Origin: an uncultured Erysipelotrichaceae bacterium
GTDB lineage: Bacteria; Bacillota_I; Bacilli_A; RFN20; CAG-826
Reading direction: 5' to 3'
Assembly (NCBI GenBank): GCA_902782395.1
Contig: CACZNF010000094.1
Location: forward strand, 1-5,039
DNA: 5,039 nucleotides
The position numbers were made by a program, and so were the translations under genes. Position 1 is the stretch's first letter. Each line of letters starts with the position of its first letter. The notes below the pieces were generated by a model. It did not search any database. It was not told the DNA's origin and worked only from the letters and a program-made list of their open reading frames with translations. Below, one piece after another: positions 1 through 3,853 of the stretch.

Positions 1-1
1 C

Positions 2-994
2 AATGAAATGATTAACATCAACGGTCAAGATATCACCGATGATGAAATGGTTAGTATCATAGATGAATTCTCAAAACAAATCGACAAATACTCTTTATCA
101 CCATTTGAAATTCAAACATTTATCGCTCTTACATACTTCCAAAGAAATAAGTGTGATATCGCTATTATTGAATGTGGTATGGGCGGTGAAATAGACGCCA
201 CAAATATCTTCACACCAATTGCCTCTGTGATTACATCTATCAGTCTAGAACACACAGCTTTTTTAGGCCGTTCTCTTTGTGAAATTGCTTATCAAAAAGC
301 GGGCATTATTAAACAAGAAGTTCCAGTCATTACTGGTATCTTAGATGAAGAAGCAATCAACACAATCGTGGAAGTTGCTAAAGAAAATAATTCCCAATTG
401 TCAGTGGCAGTGGACCCAGCAAAAGTAGTGTATGAAAATAAAGGCTTTAGTTTTGCTTATGGTACATTGGCGGATCTCCGTATTAATTCCGCAGCCACAT
501 ACTCACTTAAAGATGCTTGTATCGCTTTAGAAGTCATCAATAAACTAAACGAACAATTCCCAGTTAGCGAGCAATCAATTAAGTCTGGCTTAGCTAATAC
601 CTATATGCCAGTAAGAATGGAAATTCTCAATGAAAAACCATTATTAATCGTTGATGGTTCACATAATCCAGAAGGAATCAATAATCTTGTAAAATCTCTG
701 CAAAACGTGGCTGAAAATCGTGAAATTCACGTATTATTTGCCTGCTTTAGAGATAAAAACATTGAAAGAATGATTGCCTATTTAGGTGAATATAGTAAAG
801 ACATCGTTTTAACTACTTTCCCACATGAAAGGGCTAGAACAGAAGAAGAATATTTCCTTTACATGGAAGACCATTCATTTAAAGAAAACGCTATTGAAGC
901 ACTCAATGAAATGATGACTGCTTATCCAGATGACTGCATCTTAGTTACTGGCTCATTAGCGTTTGCTGCTTACATCAAACAAAATATTAAATAG
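2..994 (+). CDS. folC: Bifunctional folylpolyglutamate/dihydrofolate synthase, 5'-truncated by the window edge
   Basis: Adds glutamate to folates in an ATP-dependent ligase reaction, making tetrahydrofolate polyglutamates (and in many bacteria dihydrofolate from dihydropteroate); cytosolic, Mur-ligase superfamily. The frame is open to base 2, and the ATG at 8 is internal: the residues there (NEMININGQDI) match the family's NERI-INGxDI stretch, so roughly 80 N-terminal residues, including the GTNGKGS P-loop, lie outside the window. Counting from that ATG: ECGMGGEIDATN at 55-66, the SLEHT histidine at 82, KAGIIK with the normally carbamylated lysine at 97, and DGSHNPEG at 216-223 opening the C-terminal domain. 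The usual WPGR motif before DGSHN reads YMPVR (199-203), a mild departure. The C-terminal end (VTGSLAFAAYI) is family-typical, so the 3' end is intact. It is followed after 8 bases by a FolT-like transporter gene, which supports a folate salvage role. Dual versus single activity cannot be told from this part. Confidence 0.93.
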   Translation, partial: NEMININGQDITDDEMVSIIDEFSKQIDKYSLSPFEIQTFIALTYFQRNKCDIAIIECGMGGEIDATNIFTPIASVITSISLEHTAFLGRSLCEIAYQKAGIIKQEVPVITGILDEEAINTIVEVAKENNSQLSVAVDPAKVVYENKGFSFAYGTLADLRINSAATYSLKDACIALEVINKLNEQFPVSEQSIKSGLANTYMPVRMEILNEKPLLIVDGSHNPEGINNLVKSLQNVAENREIHVLFACFRDKNIERMIAYLGEYSKDIVLTTFPHERARTEEEYFLYMEDHSFKENAIEALNEMMTAYPDDCILVTGSLAFAAYIKQNIK

Positions 995-1002
995 AGGTTA
1001 AT

Positions 1003-1794
1003 ATGAAATTTAGATTTATCAAGACCAACATCCCCGTTATTCAAAAGATTTGTTTAACCGGTTTATTCATTGCTTTGTCAATGATTTTACAGAAAGTTAT
1101 CGCGGTGAATTACATTGCCGCTTTCCCTTTTGTTCGCCTATCTTTTGGTGGACCAGCTTTAATCATATTTGCCTCTATCTTACTTGGACCAATTTATGGC
1201 GCTCTTGTGGGCATGGGCAGTGACGTTCTCGGATATGTAGCGTTCGATATTAAAGCGTATCCGTTGTACCCACAGATTACAGCAATTTACACACTTTTAG
1301 GTTTTGTAGCCTACTTTGTTTTCTCTTTTGTGAATTCAATTAAAAACCGCAAACTCATTTTAGGAATTGAGATTGTTTCTCTCGCCGCTATTTGGTTAGC
1401 AGCTATTTGGTTAGCGGTATCTTTATTCATCATCCTCAATAATCAAATCACAGTGATGTCCACAACACATGCTGTTACTACTCCTATTAAAGTACTCGTA
1501 CCAGTTATTTCTGGTCTGATATTTGCAGGACTCATCGTTTTCTCCATACTCTACAAAGGAAGAGATGAACAGCCAGTCTTCTCTCCTCTACATATTTGTT
1601 TTGCGTCATTTATTTGTGATTTCTTCGTCATTGTTTTGTTTGGTTCTTTGATGAAAGCTTTATCATTTGGTACCGCAACATTCGTGGCGATTCTTTTATG
1701 CCAAGCGCTAGTGATGTTCTTTAACGTCATGCTTGATACGATGTTCATTTCTATTTTCCAAAAATATACGAAAAAGTACTTTGTGAGGTTTTAG
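1003..1794 (+). CDS. folT: ECF transporter S component, probably folate-specific (FolT-like)
   Basis: Predicted membrane-embedded substrate-binding subunit of an energy-coupling factor vitamin importer; it would work with EcfA/EcfA' ATPases and EcfT encoded elsewhere. The 263-residue protein is highly hydrophobic with about six or more membrane segments. Residues 12-110 carry the S-component core: a first helix with small-xxx-small spacing (G20, A24) of the kind that contacts EcfT, then VRLSFGGPALIIFASILLGP (44-63) and YGALVGMGSDVLGY (65-78), close to the FolT pattern of RISFGFLPI, FGPxxGxxVGxxxDxLG. The folate assignment rests on this pattern plus immediate linkage to folC; another vitamin cannot be excluded. 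The protein is longer than usual S components (about 170-200 residues), with extra hydrophobic segments around 118-147 and 163-184. Residues 129-138 are a perfect tandem AIWLA-AIWLA from a DNA duplication. The start is chosen for the GAGG at 994-997, five bases before ATG and overlapping the folC stop, which suggests translational coupling. Confidence 0.75.
   Translation: MKFRFIKTNIPVIQKICLTGLFIALSMILQKVIAVNYIAAFPFVRLSFGGPALIIFASILLGPIYGALVGMGSDVLGYVAFDIKAYPLYPQITAIYTLLGFVAYFVFSFVNSIKNRKLILGIEIVSLAAIWLAAIWLAVSLFIILNNQITVMSTTHAVTTPIKVLVPVISGLIFAGLIVFSILYKGRDEQPVFSPLHICFASFICDFFVIVLFGSLMKALSFGTATFVAILLCQALVMFFNVMLDTMFISIFQKYTKKYFVRF
1387..1416 (+). repeat. In-frame 15-bp tandem duplication inside the FolT-like gene
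   Basis: Two adjacent copies of the unit GCTATTTGGTTAGCR (1387-1401 and 1402-1416) differ only at the last base (A versus G). Each encodes AIWLA, lengthening one predicted transmembrane helix by five residues without breaking the frame. The near identity, including third codon positions, points to a recent slippage or recombination event rather than an old protein repeat. Confidence 0.9.
1783..1788 (+). promoter_or_regulatory. Ribosome binding site for the 54-residue membrane protein
   Basis: GTGAGG lies inside the last codons of the FolT-like gene, eight bases before the ATG at 1797. Its position and spacing are what make the short downstream reading frame believable and suggest that its translation is coupled to termination of the transporter gene. 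Confidence 0.6.
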
Positions 1795-1796
1795 TC

Positions 1797-1961
1797 ATGT
1801 TGATTGAAGAAAAAGAACCTAAATTAGAACCAACTGAATCATTTGATGTTGATCCAAAAAAGGAAACAATTCACTTCCCTTGGGCGATAGCAATCATCAT
1901 GGGTGTTTTGATGGCGCTCATCATTGCGTGCTTTGTTGTCATCATGATTTTGGAGCACTAA
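1797..1961 (+). CDS. Unrecognised small single-pass membrane protein (54 aa)
   Basis: I do not recognise this family. The reading frame starts two bases after the FolT-like stop codon, is preceded by a well-spaced GTGAGG, and ends in TAA. The protein has two clear parts: a polar, acidic N-terminal tail (residues 1-27, rich in Glu and Asp with one KK at 21-22, and several prolines) and one strongly hydrophobic helix (about 29-52, PWAIAIIMGVLMALIIACFV and on) followed by a two-residue EH end. The KK next to the helix suggests the N-terminus is cytoplasmic. There is no lipobox and no signal-peptidase-like site. Tight packing suggests co-expression with the transporter, so an accessory role in the membrane near FolT is one possibility. 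It also sits just before rpmG-secE-nusG, so a link to secretion cannot be ruled out. Neither role is shown by the sequence. Confidence 0.65.
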   Translation: MLIEEKEPKLEPTESFDVDPKKETIHFPWAIAIIMGVLMALIIACFVVIMILEH

Positions 1962-1974
1962 AATAGTGACGATT

Positions 1975-2004
1975 TTGTAAATTTTGGGTGTAAAGAGATA
2001 TAAA
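1975..2004 (+). promoter_or_regulatory. Candidate sigma-A-type promoter for rpmG-secE-nusG
   Basis: TTGTAA (1975-1980, four of six matches to TTGACA) is separated by 18 bases from TATAAA (1999-2004, five of six matches to TATAAT). Transcription would begin near 2011, giving a leader of about 60 bases before rpmG. The region is very AT-rich, so chance matches are likely; a weaker alternative is TTTACA (2009-2014) with TAAGTT (2032-2037). No clear terminator separates this from the upstream genes, so read-through is also possible. Confidence 0.4.
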
Positions 2005-2014
2005 TTTCTTTACA
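1989..2014. repeat. AT-rich inverted repeat before rpmG, possible operator
   Basis: The left arm TGTAAAGAGAT (1989-1999) pairs with the right arm ATTTCTTTACA (2004-2014) over 11 positions with a single G-T wobble, leaving a four-base centre. Its middle coincides with the candidate -10 box at 1999-2004. It is followed by A residues, not T residues, on the plus strand, so it is not a normal intrinsic terminator for the upstream genes. A dyad covering a -10 element is a common operator arrangement, but I cannot assign a regulator and chance in AT-rich DNA is possible. Confidence 0.5.
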
Positions 2015-2056
2015 AAAAAATGTAGGAGTGATAAGTTATTAAAAGTTAATTGTGAT

Positions 2057-2064
2057 AGGGGGGT
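2057..2064 (+). promoter_or_regulatory. Ribosome binding site for rpmG
   Basis: AGGGGGGT ends five bases before the ATG at 2070. It differs from the perfect AGGAGGT by G in place of A with an extra G, yet is the only purine-rich block at the right distance and fixes the L33 start. Confidence 0.75.
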
Positions 2065-2069
2065 TCGAG

Positions 2070-2216
2070 ATGAGAGAAAAAGTTCTTTTGATTTGCGAAG
2101 AGTGCCTCTCCCGAAACTATACAACCACAATTAAAAAGGAAGGTGCCAAAAACCTTCAAATCAAAAAGTTCTGTAAGCGTTGTAATAAGATGACGCTTCA
2201 TAAGATTAGCAAATAA
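2070..2216 (+). CDS. rpmG: 50S ribosomal protein L33, zinc-binding form
   Basis: A 48-residue protein of the large ribosomal subunit, located near the E site. The length and composition are those of bacterial L33: [12 protein letters not shown] at the start, a YTTTIKK strand, and a basic C-terminal [14 protein letters not shown]. Both zinc-ribbon cysteine pairs are present, C9-x2-C12 and C35-x2-C38, so this is the Cys-containing (C+) type, not the zinc-free paralogue that some bacteria induce on zinc starvation. The gene precedes secE and nusG by the usual short distance (13 bases to secE), the classic Gram-positive order. A second L33 copy may exist elsewhere, as is common in Firmicutes, but cannot be judged here. 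Confidence 0.95.
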   Translation: MREKVLLICEECLSRNYTTTIKKEGAKNLQIKKFCKRCNKMTLHKISK

Positions 2217-2229
2217 GGAGGTCTTCTTC

Positions 2230-2421
2230 ATGGGTGTGAAAAAATTTACACAAGATGTTATTAAAGAAGGCAAACGTGTTCGTTGGCCTAAGAGAGATGT
2301 TTTAGTGCCATCAATTATTGTCGTTGTTATCATCGCTGCTATTACTGGTTTACTTTTAATGGGCGAAGATGCTTTAGGCAAAGGTTTAATCGATGTGCTT
2401 AAGAGCACATTCAATAAATAG
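2230..2421 (+). CDS. secE: Protein translocase subunit SecE
   Basis: Essential small subunit of the SecYEG channel, which clamps the two halves of SecY in the cytoplasmic membrane. The 63-residue length matches the one-helix Gram-positive form rather than the three-helix enterobacterial form. Visible parts are an amphipathic cytoplasmic helix (about residues 2-16), the conserved hinge EGKRVRWPKRDVL (13-25, with the family's V-x-WP core), and one transmembrane helix (about 27-45), ending in a short outer tail. A perfect AAGGAGGT (2215-2222) lies seven bases before the ATG and overlaps the rpmG stop. It lies 11 bases ahead of nusG, as in most bacteria. Confidence 0.96.
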   Translation: MGVKKFTQDVIKEGKRVRWPKRDVLVPSIIVVVIIAAITGLLLMGEDALGKGLIDVLKSTFNK

Positions 2422-2432
2422 GAGGTTCTACT

Positions 2433-3041
2433 ATGGCAGATGAAGTTAAATTTACAGATAGTACAACTGATTTAAGTGAAGGCGATAGCAATGCTACTTT
2501 AGGTGAAAAAGCTTGGTACGTTGTTAACACATATTCCACACACGAAAACAAAGTTAAAGAAAATCTCAAACGCCGTGTTGAATCCATGGGCTTAGGAGAT
2601 TTAATCTTCCGTATCATTGTCGCGGAACAAGAAGTGCCAGTCATGAAAGACGGCATGCCAACCGATAAGACAAGAAAGAAAAACTTATATCCAGGTTATG
2701 TCTTCGTTGAAATGATTATGACAGACTATGCTTGGTATGTTGTTCGTAATACTCCAGGTGTTACCGGCTTCGTCGGTTCCTCTGGTAAAGGTACAAAACC
2801 ATTCCCAGTTCCACGCGAACAAATCGAACCAGTTCTTAAGAGAATGGGTGAAATCGATGCCGATATGTTTGACCGTTACAGCGTTGATGACTACGTTAAA
2901 GTTATCCATGGTCCATTAGAAGGCACCGAAGGTCGTATCCTCTCCATCAATAGAGATACCAAAGTTGTTGAACTCGAAACAATCTTCTTTGGTAGATCCA
3001 CAAGAGTGGAAGTCGACTTCTCTGAAATTGATAAAATCTAG
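2433..3041 (+). CDS. nusG: Transcription termination/antitermination factor NusG
   Basis: Universal Spt5-family factor that binds the RNA polymerase clamp, modulates pausing and links transcription to Rho or the ribosome. The protein has 202 residues: a poorly conserved acidic N-terminal tail (1-25), the NGN domain (about 26-138, starting KAWYVVNTYSTHENKV, with YPGYVFVEM at 86-94 and NTPGVTGFVG at 106-115), and a C-terminal KOW domain (about 152-200, VKVIHGPLEGTEGRILSINR and on). The tail makes it somewhat longer than the common 175-180 residues. The start is fixed by AGGAGGT at 2420-2426, which overlaps the secE stop and sits six bases before ATG. It is the last gene of its transcript: a strong terminator follows within 25 bases, so the rplK-rplA genes that often come next are not in this unit. 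Confidence 0.97.
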   Translation: MADEVKFTDSTTDLSEGDSNATLGEKAWYVVNTYSTHENKVKENLKRRVESMGLGDLIFRIIVAEQEVPVMKDGMPTDKTRKKNLYPGYVFVEMIMTDYAWYVVRNTPGVTGFVGSSGKGTKPFPVPREQIEPVLKRMGEIDADMFDRYSVDDYVKVIHGPLEGTEGRILSINRDTKVVELETIFFGRSTRVEVDFSEIDKI

Positions 3042-3064
3042 TTGTTAATAACAAGCAACAACTC

Positions 3065-3097
3065 AAACCAGTTTCTTCGGAGACTGGTTTTATTTTT
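3065..3097 (+). terminator. Rho-independent terminator of rpmG-secE-nusG
   Basis: The 11-base arms AAACCAGTTTC (3065-3075) and GAGACTGGTTT (3080-3090) pair throughout with one G-U wobble, closed by a stable C(UUCG)G tetraloop at 3076-3079 and followed by the T-rich run TTTTATTTTTG. It starts 23 bases after the nusG stop. Confidence 0.93.
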
Positions 3098-3101
3098 GTC
3101 T

Positions 3102-3132
3102 AAAGAAAAACCAGCTCACAAACGGAGCTGGT
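3102..3132 (-). terminator. Rho-independent terminator of ktrB-ktrA
   Basis: Read on the minus strand, ACCAGCTC (3132-3125) pairs perfectly with GAGCTGGT (3117-3110) across a seven-base loop and runs into TTTTTCTTT (3110-3102). It lies about 20 bases beyond the ktrA stop. Its U-tract ends only a few bases from that of the opposing nusG terminator. Confidence 0.88.
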
Positions 3133-3152
3133 CAATTAACTGTTAATAAATA

Positions 3153-3836
3153 TTAAGCGGATTTCTTTCTCTTTTTCACGCCATTGATATTTTCACGGAA
3201 GTTTCTGATGTCTTTAGTGCCACCGACAACGAAGATGGTGTCGTCTGGTAAAAGTGAGTCATTACCACCAGGAACAAATGAACGGCCGTTTCTCATGATA
3301 AGAACAACGTTAACACCGTATTTATCTTTAGTGGCTAAGTCTTTTAATTGTTCTGGGACATAAGCACTGTTAACGACGATAGAAACAACGGAAAATTTAT
3401 CATCAAGTTTATAGAAGTCTTTAAAGTCTTCGTTGCCTAAACGGTTTGCTAAGGCAACACCAGCCGCTCTTTGTGGCATAATGACTTCTGTAGCGCCTAA
3501 CTTTTTCATAATTGGCACGTAGTAAGCATCATCAACACGAACGATGATGGATTTAACACCTAATTCTCTAAGAATAACAGTGGTTAAGATGCTGGCTTCG
3601 ATATGAGAACCAAACGCTACGATGGCGGCGTCAACATCCTTAATACCTAATTCTTTCAAAGCTTCTTCATCAGTACTGTTAGCGACAGCGACTGTTGGAA
3701 GTAATGAACTAATCTTTTGAACGGCCTCTTCTTCGCTATCGATAGCGATAACGTCCATGCCATTGTCGACTAACTCTTCGACAATAGAAATACCGAATTG
3801 ACCTAAACCGATAACGGCAAATGATTTTTTAGCCAT
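3153..3836 (-). CDS. ktrA: Ktr/Trk uptake system regulatory subunit, RCK (TrkA-N/TrkA-C) protein
   Basis: Cytosolic ring-forming subunit that gates the KtrB channel in response to nucleotides (ATP/ADP, in some members NAD(H)) and c-di-AMP. The 227 residues match the usual KtrA/KtrC size. RCK_N (about 5-125) shows the Rossmann loop GLGQFG (10-15), the acidic ribose-binding D33 after IAI, and NSTDEE (53-58) in the place of the family's (G/N)ATDEE. RCK_C covers about 140-218, ending with FVVGGTKDIRNF. The tail (220-227) is basic, KKRKKSA. At position 122 the motif reads MPQRAAG where B. subtilis KtrA has HPEKDMG; that Glu (E125) is a cation-cofactor ligand in the subtilis protein, so Q122 is a notable change. 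The start is set by AAAGGAGGT (3853-3845), eight bases before the ATG and overlapping the ktrB stop. It is downstream of ktrB with 15 bases between them, hence one operon. Confidence 0.93.
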   Translation of the reverse strand: MAKKSFAVIGLGQFGISIVEELVDNGMDVIAIDSEEEAVQKISSLLPTVAVANSTDEEALKELGIKDVDAAIVAFGSHIEASILTTVILRELGVKSIIVRVDDAYYVPIMKKLGATEVIMPQRAAGVALANRLGNEDFKDFYKLDDKFSVVSIVVNSAYVPEQLKDLATKDKYGVNVVLIMRNGRSFVPGGNDSLLPDDTIFVVGGTKDIRNFRENINGVKKRKKSA

Positions 3837-3844
3837 ATAGAGAT

Positions 3845-3853
3845 ACCTCCTTT
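3845..3853 (-). promoter_or_regulatory. Ribosome binding site for ktrA
   Basis: On the minus strand AAAGGAGGT lies eight bases before the ktrA ATG, and its first two A residues are part of the ktrB TAA stop. The overlap suggests ribosomes finishing ktrB can restart on ktrA, keeping channel and regulator in step. Confidence 0.85.

Noticed and set aside
8..10. ATG as the start of folC
   Set aside because: The essential P-loop would be absent and the sequence at this point matches an internal family motif; the frame is open upstream.
1989..2014. Inverted repeat as a terminator for the folC-folT-small ORF unit
   Set aside because: The stem is A/U-rich and followed by A residues rather than T residues on the plus strand; nor is the minus-strand reading followed by a T-run.
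2022..2042. Second Shine-Dalgarno-like block (AGGAG at 2024-2028) in the rpmG leader
   Set aside because: No ATG or GTG follows at a usable distance; a TTG further down is followed at once by TGA. No leader peptide can be supported.
2046..2414. Antisense open frame of 122 codons opposite rpmG and secE
   Set aside because: It lies fully opposite two certain genes, has no recognisable domain and no supporting ribosome binding site; its composition is what a mirrored coding strand gives.
3041..3062. Small inverted repeat GTTGTT ... AACAAC just after the nusG stop
   Set aside because: Only six weak pairs, no U-tract, and the strong terminator follows directly; probably incidental.
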